Positions 7,862 through 15,225 are shown, counted from the stretch's first letter. The stretch: 52,882 bases of DNA from CAZGXM01 sp964529795 (GCA_964529795.1 CAZGXM010000009.1:1-52882); one strand, 5' to 3'. The notes: generated by a model from the sequence alone, not told the origin. Program-made: numbers and translations.

Positions 7862-8626
7862 ATGATCTGCGGAATAGATTTGGGCAGCCGCAATGTCAAG
7901 GTGGCGCTGCTGGACAGTGACGGCAAGATATGCCAGGCAAACATCTACGATACCATGGACTTTTACCGGAACTACGGTAGCAAGAAGCACCGGCAGCTGG
8001 TCATTGATTTTCAGGGATTGGGCCTACCTGCTGCGGATACAGTCGTCTCCACCGGCTACGGGCGCCTGACCGTTGCTGTTGCCGGCGGTGAAGTCATTCC
8101 GGAGTTAAAAGCCCATCTCCTGGGGGCCGGGTTTCAAACTGGCGAAGTTACTTTTACTCTTCTGGATTTGGGAGGGCAGGACAGCAAGATAATCAAGGTA
8201 GTTAATGGAAAAATGACGGATTTCAGTACCAACGACAAGTGTGCAGCCAGTTCCGGCCGTTACCTGGAAAATATGGCGGCAGTGCTGGGGATCAGCCTGG
8301 ATGAACTTAGCTGTCATTACCGGGATCCCGTTGACCTTTCCTCTACCTGTGCCGTATTTGGAGAAAGTGAACTGATCGGTAAGATTATTGAAGGGTATGA
8401 TATTGCGCGCCTAGCCGCGGGTGTCAATTATACAATATTTAAACGGCTAAGGCCGATGTTATCCCGGCTACTCAGCGAGCCGGTGATTTTTACCGGTGGC
8501 GTGGCCAAGAACCAGGCGCTGAGGGAAATTATCCGGCAGGAGCTTTCGGTGAAGGTGGTGGTGCCAGGAGCACCACAGCTTAACGGTGCCATCGGCTGCT
8601 GCGTTTATGGACGTGATAAACAGTAA
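7862..8626 (+). CDS. ATP-dependent activator (HgdC/BadF-type ASKHA ATPase)
   Basis: A 254-residue activator of the 2-hydroxyacyl-CoA dehydratase/benzoyl-CoA reductase type. Such proteins are homodimers with a bridging [4Fe-4S] cluster that use ATP to push a low-potential electron into the partner. Seen here: phosphate-binding CGIDLGSRNVK at the N-terminus, STGYGR, LDLGGQDSK, NDKCAASSGRYLE with C127, STCAVFGESE with C163, and FTGGVAKN near the C-terminus. The two cysteines are the expected cluster ligands. The family's usual CAAGTGRFL is CAASSGRYL here. ATG 7862 is served by GAGGTGA (7849-7855), which overlaps the stop of the gene before; GTG 7859 is the alternative. Partner inferred from position. 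Confidence 0.9.
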   Translation: MICGIDLGSRNVKVALLDSDGKICQANIYDTMDFYRNYGSKKHRQLVIDFQGLGLPAADTVVSTGYGRLTVAVAGGEVIPELKAHLLGAGFQTGEVTFTLLDLGGQDSKIIKVVNGKMTDFSTNDKCAASSGRYLENMAAVLGISLDELSCHYRDPVDLSSTCAVFGESELIGKIIEGYDIARLAAGVNYTIFKRLRPMLSRLLSEPVIFTGGVAKNQALREIIRQELSVKVVVPGAPQLNGAIGCCVYGRDKQ

Positions 8627-8628
8627 AA

Positions 8629-8859
8629 ATGATGGTTTTGGGCTGCTCTGAGCACCGTATCCCCGCGCCCGGGAGGCTGGCAAAAGCAGCGGCGGTAAAA
8701 AGGCTGCTGTTGACGCATTTTTGGCCTGAATACAAATTGCCACTTCTTCGCCGGGAAGCAGGAGAATATTACCACGGTGTGGAAATGGCCGTGGAGGGAC
8801 TTGACTATCAAATACTAAGAAAACGCAAAACCTGCCTGGCGGAGACAATAAACTTGTGA
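8629..8859 (+). pseudogene. C-terminal remnant of an MBL-fold metallo-hydrolase
   Basis: A 76-residue frame starts two bases after the activator stop. From residue 12 it matches the end of MBL-fold (RNase Z-like) hydrolases: the P-GRLAK--AVKRLLLTHF(W/Y)PEY strand with the last metal-region His, then an EA...EGLDYQI ending. The N-terminal two thirds, with the HxHxDH metal site, are absent, and the sequence before it is the intact activator gene. The simplest reading is a gene deleted from its 5' side. A short working protein is less likely but cannot be excluded, since the remaining frame is open. Confidence 0.55.
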
Positions 8860-8874
8860 GGGAGGAAAGGTTTA

Positions 8875-9624
8875 ATGAATAGATCAGGTGGAAGAGGGGC
8901 GGAGCAGTTAAGACATTTTAAAATCACCCGGAACTTCACCAAATATGCAGAAGGTTCGGTATTGATGGAAACGGGAGATACCAAAGTGATTTGTACGGCA
9001 TCGGTGGAAAACAAGGTACCGCCTTTTTTGCAGGGCGAGGGTAAGGGATGGGTTACCGCAGAATATTCCATGCTACCCCGGGCCACAGCGGTGCGCAGTG
9101 TGCGGGAGGCTGCAAAAGGTAAAGTCAGCGGCCGGACCCAGGAAATACAGAGGCTGATTGGGCGTAGCCTGCGTTCAGTGGTGATGCTGGAGAAACTGGG
9201 GGAAAGGACCATCTGGCTTGACTGCGACGTTATTCAGGCCGACGGCGGCACGCGTACTGCCAGCATTACCGGTGCTTTTGTTGCCCTGGTAGATGCACTG
9301 GCAAAATTGAAAGAAGAAAACCAGTTGAAAGAACTGCCGGTGGCTGATTTTATTGCTGCCACCAGTGTAGGGATAGTGGATGGTCGAGTGGTGTTGGACC
9401 TGGACTTTTCTGAAGATTCCCGGGCCCAGGTGGATATGAATCTGGTGATGACCGGTGAAGGTAGATTTGTTGAAGTGCAGGGGACTGCCGAGGGTTATCC
9501 TTTTAGCGAGTCACAGTTGCAAAAAATGATACAGTTAGGCAAAAAAGGAATAGAAACATTAATCCATGCCCAGCGGGATGCTTTGGGCAGCCTGGCTGAC
9601 AGAATCGGGGTTATTGAAGTCTGA
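8875..9624 (+). CDS. rph: Ribonuclease PH
   Basis: Phosphorolytic 3'-5' exoribonuclease that trims the 3' ends of tRNA precursors. The 249 residues fit the family. Signatures include the AEGSVLMETGDTKVICTASVE region, ATAVRSVREAAKGKVSGRT (the RPH insert is similar in length to other Firmicutes), CDVIQADGGTRTASITGA, and EDSRAQVDMNLV with VEVQGTAEG. A strong GGGAGGAAAGG precedes the ATG. The gene overlaps rdgB by one base (TGATG). The pair rph-rdgB is common in Firmicutes. Confidence 0.96.
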   Translation: MNRSGGRGAEQLRHFKITRNFTKYAEGSVLMETGDTKVICTASVENKVPPFLQGEGKGWVTAEYSMLPRATAVRSVREAAKGKVSGRTQEIQRLIGRSLRSVVMLEKLGERTIWLDCDVIQADGGTRTASITGAFVALVDALAKLKEENQLKELPVADFIAATSVGIVDGRVVLDLDFSEDSRAQVDMNLVMTGEGRFVEVQGTAEGYPFSESQLQKMIQLGKKGIETLIHAQRDALGSLADRIGVIEV

Positions 9625-10223
9625 TGAAAATAGTGTTGGCTACGGGTAATCGTGGTAAACTAAAAGAATTTTCCCAGCTTGTGGGCGAAGTTGAAGTGCT
9701 TTCCCTGGCGGATTTCCCCGACCACCCGCTGGTGGAGGAAAACGGCAAAACTTTTGAGGAAAATGCTTTAAAAAAAGCCCGGGACATGGCGCGGTACACC
9801 GGGCTGATTGCAGTTGCTGATGATTCCGGACTGCAGGTGGATTATTTAAGCGGTGCTCCCGGAATATATTCCGCCAGATTTGCCGGCAAGCCGTACAGTG
9901 ACGGGCGCAATAATGAAAAATTACTGCACCTGCTTCGCGGTGTCCCCTGGGAACAGCGCACTGCCCGGTTTGTTTGCGCCCTGGCTATTGTCACTCCTGC
10001 TGGTGAGGAGCACGTGGTACTCGGTAGTTGTGAGGGCTATATACTGGAGGATTTGCGTGGCAATGAAGGTTTTGGTTACGACCCGCTTTTTTATTACCCG
10101 CCCATGGGGAAGAGCTTTGGGCAACTGGATATTGAAACAAAAAATAAAATCAGCCACCGCGCCAAAGCTTTTATCCAGGGAAGTATCATTTTGAAACGGT
10201 TGTTGGCTAAAGGGAAGTGTTAA
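9624..10223 (+). CDS. rdgB: XTP/dITP diphosphatase (RdgB/HAM1)
   Basis: House-cleaning nucleotide pyrophosphatase that hydrolyses dITP, XTP and ITP to monophosphates, keeping deaminated purines out of DNA. The 199 residues begin with the family signature LATGNRGKLKEF. Other landmarks are the metal-binding E/D residues in VEENG and DDSGL (D66, D67), GAPGIYSARFAG, FGYDPLF and SHRAKAF near the end. The ATG overlaps the rph stop, and the next gene begins 2 bases after its stop, so rph-rdgB-phosphodiesterase is one operon. Confidence 0.96.
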   Translation: MKIVLATGNRGKLKEFSQLVGEVEVLSLADFPDHPLVEENGKTFEENALKKARDMARYTGLIAVADDSGLQVDYLSGAPGIYSARFAGKPYSDGRNNEKLLHLLRGVPWEQRTARFVCALAIVTPAGEEHVVLGSCEGYILEDLRGNEGFGYDPLFYYPPMGKSFGQLDIETKNKISHRAKAFIQGSIILKRLLAKGKC

Positions 10224-10225
10224 TA

Positions 10226-10702
10226 ATGCGTTTGGGTGTTATCAGTGACAGCCATAGAGATCTTGCTTCGCTTGAGCGGGCTGTGGAGCACATGGGAGAA
10301 GTGGATATGCTGTTGCATGCAGGTGACCTGTACACCGATGCAAAATACCTGGAAAATGAAGTCCGGGTTCCGGTGATATCCGTAATAGGCAACTGTGATT
10401 TTACAGCCGGTCCCCTGGAAGAAGTTATCGCCATTGGCGGGAAGAAAATTCTCTTAACTCACGGTCATAATTTGGGAGTAAAGTCTGGATTGGGAAGGCT
10501 GGGGTATCTTGCCGAAGAAAAGGAATATGATGCGGTGGTGTTCGGACATAGTCATGTTCCCTGTATGGAGTATTGGGGAAAGGTCTTGCTGTTTAATCCC
10601 GGCAGTGTCAGTTTACCCCGGGGAACGGGTAAAAAAACCTTTGGTATTTTAAATGTAAGCGATAAACAGATCCAGGGGGAAATTTTTTCATTGGAAAAAT
10701 AA
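10226..10702 (+). CDS. YfcE/MJ0936-family metallophosphoesterase
   Basis: A 158-residue metallophosphoesterase of the small YfcE/MJ0936 class, which hydrolyses phosphodiesters with two divalent metals. Metal-site motifs appear in order: SDSHRD (D8, H10), AGDLYTD, GNCD, THGHN and FGHSHVP, followed by NPGSVSLPR. ATG 10226 is chosen because AAAGGGAAG (10209-10217) lies 8 bases upstream; GTG 10217 would overlap that site. The natural substrate of the family is not settled. Last gene of the rph operon. Confidence 0.9.
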   Translation: MRLGVISDSHRDLASLERAVEHMGEVDMLLHAGDLYTDAKYLENEVRVPVISVIGNCDFTAGPLEEVIAIGGKKILLTHGHNLGVKSGLGRLGYLAEEKEYDAVVFGHSHVPCMEYWGKVLLFNPGSVSLPRGTGKKTFGILNVSDKQIQGEIFSLEK

Positions 10703-10761
10703 ATATTTGTGCAGATGGGTAGGATATGTTATACTATTGATTGCAAAATTTGCCGGAATAT

Positions 10762-10787
10762 TCTCAGCCGGCCTGAGATGGTTTTTT
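10762..10787 (+). terminator. Intrinsic terminator after the rph operon
   Basis: TCTCAG (10762-10767) pairs with CTGAGA (10773-10778) around CCGGC. A T-run follows at 10782-10787, with more T after one A. Confidence 0.6.
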
Positions 10788-10812
10788 ATTTTCGGCATAC
10801 CAATAATTTCTT

Positions 10813-10841
10813 TTGACTGGCATATGTTTTTGTGCTATATT
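10813..10841 (+). promoter_or_regulatory. Promoter of the tRNA cluster
   Basis: TTGACT at 10813-10818 and TATATT at 10836-10841 are separated by 17 bases, a near-consensus sigma-A promoter. It lies about 22 bases before the first tRNA, as expected for a stable RNA operon. Confidence 0.75.
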
Positions 10842-10863
10842 GTAGCTTGTCGGTTTTAAGCCT

Positions 10864-10937
10864 GCGGGTGTAGCTCAGTGGTAGAGCCCTGGCCTTCCAA
10901 GCCAGTCGCGAGGGTTCGATTCCCTTCACCCGCTCCA
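10864..10937 (+). tRNA. tRNA-Gly (anticodon TCC)
   Basis: Acceptor GCGGGTG pairs with CACCCGC, followed by T and an encoded CCA. The anticodon stem CTGGC/GCCAG holds the loop CTTCCAA, giving TCC. The T-arm GAGGGTTCGATTCCCTT is canonical. First gene of the cluster. Confidence 0.95.
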
Positions 10938-10944
10938 GTTATGT

Positions 10945-11021
<77 letters not shown>

Positions 11022-11136
11022 TGTACAAGAAGCAAGAAGCCAGAGGCAAGAGGCAAGAAGAGATGAAGCAATTGGCCTTGGGCCAATTGCAACGCTAAAT
11101 CCTGTTTCCTGCATCTTGTCTCTTGCATCTTGAACA
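11022..11136. repeat. MITE-like imperfect inverted repeat between tRNA genes
   Basis: A 115-base palindromic insert between tRNA-Arg and tRNA-His. The ends TGTACAAGAAGCAAGA (11022-11037) and TCTTGCATCTTGAACA (11121-11136) are inverted copies with 14 of 16 positions matching. The left arm is purine-rich, with AAGAAGC/AAGAGGC units, and the right arm is pyrimidine-rich. The centre is a perfect hairpin: GCAATTGGCC (11068-11077), loop TTG, GGCCAATTGC (11081-11090). There is no coding frame. The structure suits a miniature inverted-repeat element or a dispersed intergenic repeat; copy number cannot be judged from one window. Confidence 0.6.
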
Positions 11137-11139
11137 CGT

Positions 11140-11217
11140 GGTGGGTGTAGCTCAGCCGGTTAGAGCGCCAGGTTGTGGCCCTGGAGGTCGTGGGTTCGAG
11201 TCCCATCATCCACCCCA
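11140..11217 (+). tRNA. tRNA-His (anticodon GTG)
   Basis: Acceptor GTGGGTG pairs with CATCCAC (one G-U pair), followed by discriminator C and CCA. A G at 11140 can serve as the extra G(-1) typical of tRNA-His and would pair with the C discriminator. The anticodon stem CCAGG/CCTGG holds TTGTGGC, giving GTG. Confidence 0.95.
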
Positions 11218-11246
11218 TAAAATTGTTGTTGACAATTGATTGCTGT

Positions 11247-11321
11247 TGGGGCGTAGCCAAGCGGTAAGGCAGCGGACTTTGGATCCGCCATTCGCAGGTT
11301 CGAATCCTGCCGCCCCAGCCA
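11247..11321 (+). tRNA. tRNA-Gln (anticodon TTG)
   Basis: Acceptor TGGGGCG pairs with CGCCCCA, followed by G and CCA. The anticodon stem GCGGA/TCCGC holds CTTTGGA, giving TTG. Confidence 0.95.
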
Positions 11322-11325
11322 TTAA

Positions 11326-11401
11326 GAGCCATTAGCTCAGTCGGAAGAGCACCTGACTTTTAATCAGGGTGTCCCAGGTTCGAGTCCTGGATGGCTCACC
11401 A
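11326..11401 (+). tRNA. tRNA-Lys (anticodon TTT)
   Basis: Acceptor GAGCCAT pairs with ATGGCTC, followed by A and CCA. The anticodon stem CCTGA/TCAGG holds CTTTTAA, giving TTT. Only four bases separate it from tRNA-Gln. Confidence 0.95.
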
Positions 11402-11405
11402 AGCA

Positions 11406-11430
11406 ATGGGAGGAGTTTTTCTCCTCCCAT
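11406..11430. repeat. Perfect 10-bp hairpin between tRNA-Lys and tRNA-Leu
   Basis: ATGGGAGGAG (11406-11415) and CTCCTCCCAT (11421-11430) form a perfect stem with a TTTTT loop. No T-run follows on either side, so it is not a classical terminator. It may be an RNA-processing site inside the tRNA transcript or an attenuating hairpin. Inference only. Confidence 0.6.
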
Positions 11431-11442
11431 AATAAGTATTTC

Positions 11443-11527
11443 GCGGGAGTGGCGGAATTGGCAGACGCACCAGACTTAGGATCTGGCGGTTAACACCGTG
11501 GGGGTTCAAGTCCCTTCTCCCGCACCA
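11443..11527 (+). tRNA. tRNA-Leu (anticodon TAG)
   Basis: An 85-base class II tRNA with a long variable arm. Acceptor GCGGGAG pairs with CTCCCGC, followed by A and CCA. The anticodon stem CCAGA/TCTGG holds CTTAGGA, giving TAG. Confidence 0.95.
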
Positions 11528-11532
11528 GGTGC

Positions 11533-11607
11533 GCGGGTGTAACTCAGTGGTAGAGTGCGACCTTGCCAAGGTCGAAGTCGAGGGTTCGAATCCCTTCACC
11601 CGCTCCA
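11533..11607 (+). tRNA. tRNA-Gly (anticodon GCC)
   Basis: Acceptor GCGGGTG pairs with CACCCGC, followed by T and CCA. The anticodon stem CGACC/GGTCG holds TTGCCAA, giving GCC. Its acceptor and T-arm closely match the tRNA-Gly(TCC) opening the cluster. The D-arm has AACTCAG where the other has AGCTCAG. Confidence 0.95.
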
Positions 11608-11728
11608 ATATTTTAAAAGATTACATATATAATCAAATAGAAGGGAGTACATACATATATTTGTATTTGATGTTGTTTTGGGCAAATGACGAGATTCGCC
11701 GTTTCTGCATTAGTAGTGAATTTAAGAA

Positions 11729-11775
11729 AAAACCTCGGCGACAGGGTACTGAAATGCCCACCGGGGTTTTCTTTT
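11729..11775 (+). terminator. Probable terminator of the tRNA operon
   Basis: AAAACCTCGG (11729-11738) pairs with CCGGGGTTTT (11761-11770), with one G-T pair, around a 22-base loop. CTTTT follows. It is the only good candidate between the last tRNA and tig. Confidence 0.5.
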
Positions 11776-11812
11776 AAAATGCAGGAAAACTTGATTTTTT
11801 ACAGAATGGTAC

Positions 11813-11841
11813 TTATGACTGACTACTTCATAGGCTATAAT
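11813..11841 (+). promoter_or_regulatory. Candidate tig promoter
   Basis: A perfect TATAAT lies at 11836-11841, 17 bases after a weak -35 (TTATGA, 11813-11818). It is about 57 bases before the tig start and after the tRNA terminator, so it would begin the tig-clpP-clpX unit. Confidence 0.55.
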
Positions 11842-11898
11842 AACGGCAATGAAGCTAGTTATAGACTAGTAAAGATTTATAAATAAGGGGGAGCATAA

Positions 11899-13248
11899 AT
11901 GAAAGCAAGCGTGGAGAAGATAGAGAAGAATCGGGTGACACTGGCGGTGGAAGTTGAGACTGAGGTTATGTCATTGGCTTTGCAAAAGGCTTATACAAAA
12001 ATAGTCAAGCAAGTCAATATTCCCGGTTTCCGCAAAGGCAAGGCACCCAGAAAAATCTTGGAAAATCACATAGGAACAGAGCCTCTTCTGGAGGAAGCAG
12101 TTGAGAATGTTGTTCCTAATGCATATAGTGAAGCCGTTGAGGAAACAGCAATTGAACCAATTGACCAACCGGACATTGAAATGGTCCAGCTGGAAGATGG
12201 TAAACCTTTAATTTTTAAGGCCACCGTAGAGGTCAAGCCTGAGGTAAACTTGGGTGAATACAAGGGTTTGAAGGTACCAAAGGACAAAAAAGAAGTTACT
12301 GAAGATGACGTGGAGCGGTATTTAAAAATGCTACAAGAGCGGTACGCTAAGCTGGTAGTCCTGGATGAAGGTGAGCCGGCCCGGAAAAATGATACGGTCA
12401 TTATTAATTTTGAATGTTTTTTGGATGGGGAGCCTTTTGAAGGGAGTAAAGGCGAGGAATACCCGCTGGTGCTGGGGTCAGGCAGCTTTATCCCGGGATT
12501 TGAAGACCAGTTGGTAGGTAGCAAAGCCGGGGAAGAAAAAGAGGTAAAGGTGACTTTCCCCGAAGACTATCAGGTAGAAAATTTGGCTAAAAAAGAAGCC
12601 GTCTTTAAGGTACAGGTCAAGGAAATTAAGCGCAGGGAACTTGCTCCCATTGACGATGAGTTTGCAAAAGATGTCAGCGAGTTTGAAACCCTGGAGGAAT
12701 TGAAAAAGGGTATTAGAAAGAGACTGGAAACAACCGCTGAAGAGCAGAGTCAAAGGGAGTTTCGCAACCGGGTGCTCGATAAGGCGGTGGATGCGGCAGA
12801 AGTGGACATTCCGGAAAAACTTATCAACAAGCGGTTGGAAGTCATGCTGGATAATTTTTCGAAGCGCCTTGAGCAGCAGGGAATGACCATGGAACAGTAT
12901 TTGGAATATACCCAGTCTTCATGGAAAGAATTTAAGAAGCTGTATCGGCCGGAAGCGGAAAAAAGTGTCAAGAGTGATTTGGTGCTTGAGGCAATTGCTA
13001 AAGCGGAAAAGCTGGATGTTACTGAGGAAGATATGGATTCTCAAATTGAAAAAATGGCAAAAATGTATAAGCAAAACGTAAAATCTCTAAGAGCAATTAT
13101 GGCAGCCCAGGATAGTTTAGATTCGCTGAAGTATGGTATAATGTTAGATAAGGCAGCAGATTTTTTAGTGGATAATGCAGTGGCGGTTCCTCCTGAGGAG
13201 GGAGAGACAGCTGGGGAAAATTCTGGCGAGAAAGAAAAAGCAGAATAG
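11899..13248 (+). CDS. tig: Trigger factor (ribosome-associated chaperone and prolyl isomerase)
   Basis: Binds the ribosome at the exit tunnel and shields nascent chains. The 449 residues fit the usual length. The ribosome-binding loop GFRKGKAPR lies at 43-51, the FKBP-type prolyl isomerase domain at about 160-245 (FECFLDGEPFEGSKG, SFIPGFEDQLVG), and the C-terminal chaperone arms follow. The last 20 residues are Glu/Gly-rich. AAGGGGGAG precedes the ATG. The order tig-clpP-clpX is widely conserved and puts folding and degradation of new proteins in one unit. Confidence 0.97.
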   Translation: MKASVEKIEKNRVTLAVEVETEVMSLALQKAYTKIVKQVNIPGFRKGKAPRKILENHIGTEPLLEEAVENVVPNAYSEAVEETAIEPIDQPDIEMVQLEDGKPLIFKATVEVKPEVNLGEYKGLKVPKDKKEVTEDDVERYLKMLQERYAKLVVLDEGEPARKNDTVIINFECFLDGEPFEGSKGEEYPLVLGSGSFIPGFEDQLVGSKAGEEKEVKVTFPEDYQVENLAKKEAVFKVQVKEIKRRELAPIDDEFAKDVSEFETLEELKKGIRKRLETTAEEQSQREFRNRVLDKAVDAAEVDIPEKLINKRLEVMLDNFSKRLEQQGMTMEQYLEYTQSSWKEFKKLYRPEAEKSVKSDLVLEAIAKAEKLDVTEEDMDSQIEKMAKMYKQNVKSLRAIMAAQDSLDSLKYGIMLDKAADFLVDNAVAVPPEEGETAGENSGEKEKAE

Positions 13249-13274
13249 GAATGTAGAAAAGGGGTGTGGAGAAA

Positions 13275-13868
13275 ATGTCTACTTTGGTTCCAATGGTAGT
13301 TGAACAGACCAACCGGGGAGAAAGGGCCTATGATATATATTCCCGGCTGTTAAAAGACCGGATTATATTTTTGGGCAGTGCTATTGATGATAATGTTGCA
13401 AATTTGGTAATTGCTCAGTTGCTGTTTTTGGAAGCGGAAGACCCGGATAAGGATATCCACCTGTATATAAACAGTCCCGGCGGTTCCATTACTGCGGGAA
13501 TGGCAGTTTACGATACCATGCAGTATATTAAATCCGACGTATCAACAATTTGTGTGGGTTTGGCAGCCAGCATGGGGGCGTTTCTCCTTGCTGCAGGGGC
13601 TAAGGGCAAGCGCTTTGCGCTGCCAAACAGCGAAGTAATGATTCACCAACCAATGGGTGGCACCCAGGGGCAGGCAGTGGATATTGAAATTCATACCAGA
13701 CGCATTTTAAGCATAAAGGATAAATTGAACAGTATTTTAGCAGACATTACCGGTAAACCCTTAAAGCAGATTGAAAAGGATACGGATCGGGACCATTTTT
13801 TTACTGCCGAAGAGGCAAAAAAATACGGTCTTGTCGACGAGGTTATCACCAAGACGCCTGCCAAATAA
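13275..13868 (+). CDS. clpP: ATP-dependent Clp protease proteolytic subunit
   Basis: Serine peptidase forming the 14-subunit barrel that works with ClpX and other Clp ATPases. The 197 residues have the catalytic triad S99 (GLAASMGA), H124 (MIHQPMGG) and D173 (DTDRDHFF), and the SPGGS oxyanion segment. ATG 13275 gives the typical MSTLVPMVVEQT start with GGGGTG upstream; an in-frame GTG at 13266 lies too close to that site. Lies 26 bases after tig. Confidence 0.97.
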   Translation: MSTLVPMVVEQTNRGERAYDIYSRLLKDRIIFLGSAIDDNVANLVIAQLLFLEAEDPDKDIHLYINSPGGSITAGMAVYDTMQYIKSDVSTICVGLAASMGAFLLAAGAKGKRFALPNSEVMIHQPMGGTQGQAVDIEIHTRRILSIKDKLNSILADITGKPLKQIEKDTDRDHFFTAEEAKKYGLVDEVITKTPAK

Positions 13869-13887
13869 TTAACAGCGGGGTGAAATA

Positions 13888-15144
13888 ATGTATAAGTACA
13901 CTGACGACAAAGGGCAACTAAAGTGTTCTTTTTGTGGGAAACTACAAGACCAAGTTAAAAAATTAGTTGCCGGTCCTGGTGTGTATATTTGTGATGAGTG
14001 CATTGAACTGTGCAACGAAATAATTGAAGAAGAGCTCAGTGAAGACCTGGGCTTGGATATGGGAGATATACCCAAGCCCAAGGAAATTTGCGAGATTCTC
14101 GACCAGTATGTCATCGGCCAGGAAGAAGCAAAAAAATCTCTCTCTGTTGCGGTATACAATCACTACAAACGCATCAACATGGGTATGAAGATTGACGATG
14201 TGGAACTGCAAAAGAGTAACATCGTCATGCTCGGACCTACCGGGAGCGGTAAAACTTTACTAGCTCAGACTCTGGCACGTATTCTTAACGTACCTTTTGC
14301 CATTGCTGATGCCACATCGCTGACCGAAGCAGGGTACGTGGGTGAGGATGTGGAAAACATTCTCCTGAAATTAATACAAGCGGCGGATTATGATGTGGAA
14401 AAGGCAGAGAAGGGTATCGTTTATATTGATGAAATTGATAAGATTGCCCGTAAGTCAGAAAACCCGTCCATAACCCGCGATGTATCCGGTGAAGGCGTGC
14501 AGCAGGCCTTGTTGAAAATACTGGAGGGGACTGTCGCCAGCGTACCGCCTCAAGGTGGTCGTAAGCACCCGCATCAGGAGTTCATCCAGTTGGATACCAC
14601 CAATATTCTCTTTATTTGCGGTGGTGCCTTTGACGGTATTGAGAAAATAATCCATAACCGCATTGGCAAGAAAACCATGGGCTTTGGGGCTGACATCAAG
14701 GGTAAGCAGGAAATGGAAATAGGCGAGATATTGAGACAAATTATTCCCGGTGACTTGCTTAAGTACGGTCTGATTCCTGAATTCGTGGGAAGATTACCGG
14801 TTATCGTTACCCTGGATGCCCTGGACGAGGAAGCACTGGTACGTATTCTTACCGAACCGCGAAATGCACTGGTTAAGCAATATCAAAAGTTGTTTGAGAT
14901 GGATGGGGTTGCGCTGGAGTTTAAGGAAGATGCTCTGGTTGCCATTGCCCGGAAAGCTATCAAACGGGATACCGGTGCCCGGGGTTTGCGGGCTATCTTG
15001 GAGGATATTATGCTGGATGTGATGTATGATATTCCTTCCCGGGCCGATATAGCCAAGTGTGTAATCGCCAAAGGGGTTATTGAAAGTAACGAAGAGCCTC
15101 TGTTGTTTACAGCGGATAAAAAGAAAAAGGAAGAAACAGCATAA
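13888..15144 (+). CDS. clpX: ATP-dependent Clp protease ATPase subunit ClpX
   Basis: AAA+ unfoldase that recognises substrates and feeds them to ClpP. The 418 residues begin with a zinc-binding domain (C13, C16, C35, C38). Walker A is GPTGSGKT (116-123), Walker B is IVYIDEIDK, and the ClpP-docking IGF-type loop appears as MGFGADI. GGGGTGA lies before the ATG and 19 bases separate it from clpP. A strong terminator follows. Confidence 0.97.
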   Translation: MYKYTDDKGQLKCSFCGKLQDQVKKLVAGPGVYICDECIELCNEIIEEELSEDLGLDMGDIPKPKEICEILDQYVIGQEEAKKSLSVAVYNHYKRINMGMKIDDVELQKSNIVMLGPTGSGKTLLAQTLARILNVPFAIADATSLTEAGYVGEDVENILLKLIQAADYDVEKAEKGIVYIDEIDKIARKSENPSITRDVSGEGVQQALLKILEGTVASVPPQGGRKHPHQEFIQLDTTNILFICGGAFDGIEKIIHNRIGKKTMGFGADIKGKQEMEIGEILRQIIPGDLLKYGLIPEFVGRLPVIVTLDALDEEALVRILTEPRNALVKQYQKLFEMDGVALEFKEDALVAIARKAIKRDTGARGLRAILEDIMLDVMYDIPSRADIAKCVIAKGVIESNEEPLLFTADKKKKEETA

Positions 15145-15157
15145 CAATTGCCGCAGG

Positions 15158-15189
15158 CCGCGTGGTTAGAAACTACGTGGTTATTTTTT
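15158..15189 (+). terminator. Intrinsic terminator after clpX
   Basis: CCGCGTGGTT (15158-15167) pairs with AACTACGTGG (15171-15180), including two G-T pairs, around AGA. TTATTTTTT follows. Ends the tig-clpP-clpX unit. Confidence 0.75.
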
Positions 15190-15209
15190 ATCGGAAATTA
15201 ACCTGCACG

Positions 15210-15225
15210 CCGGTGTTAACACCGG
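15210..15225. repeat. Perfect 16-bp palindrome
   Basis: CCGGTGTTAACACCGG is fully self-complementary. It sits between the clpX terminator and the pilin-like gene, about 60 bases before a TTGACA (15273-15278). The form suits a dimeric repressor or activator site, but no regulator can be named. Confidence 0.55.

Noticed and set aside
11396..11777. Open frames over tRNA-Leu and tRNA-Gly on both strands
   Set aside because: Same artefact: the predicted proteins read through tRNA sequence and have no ribosome binding site.
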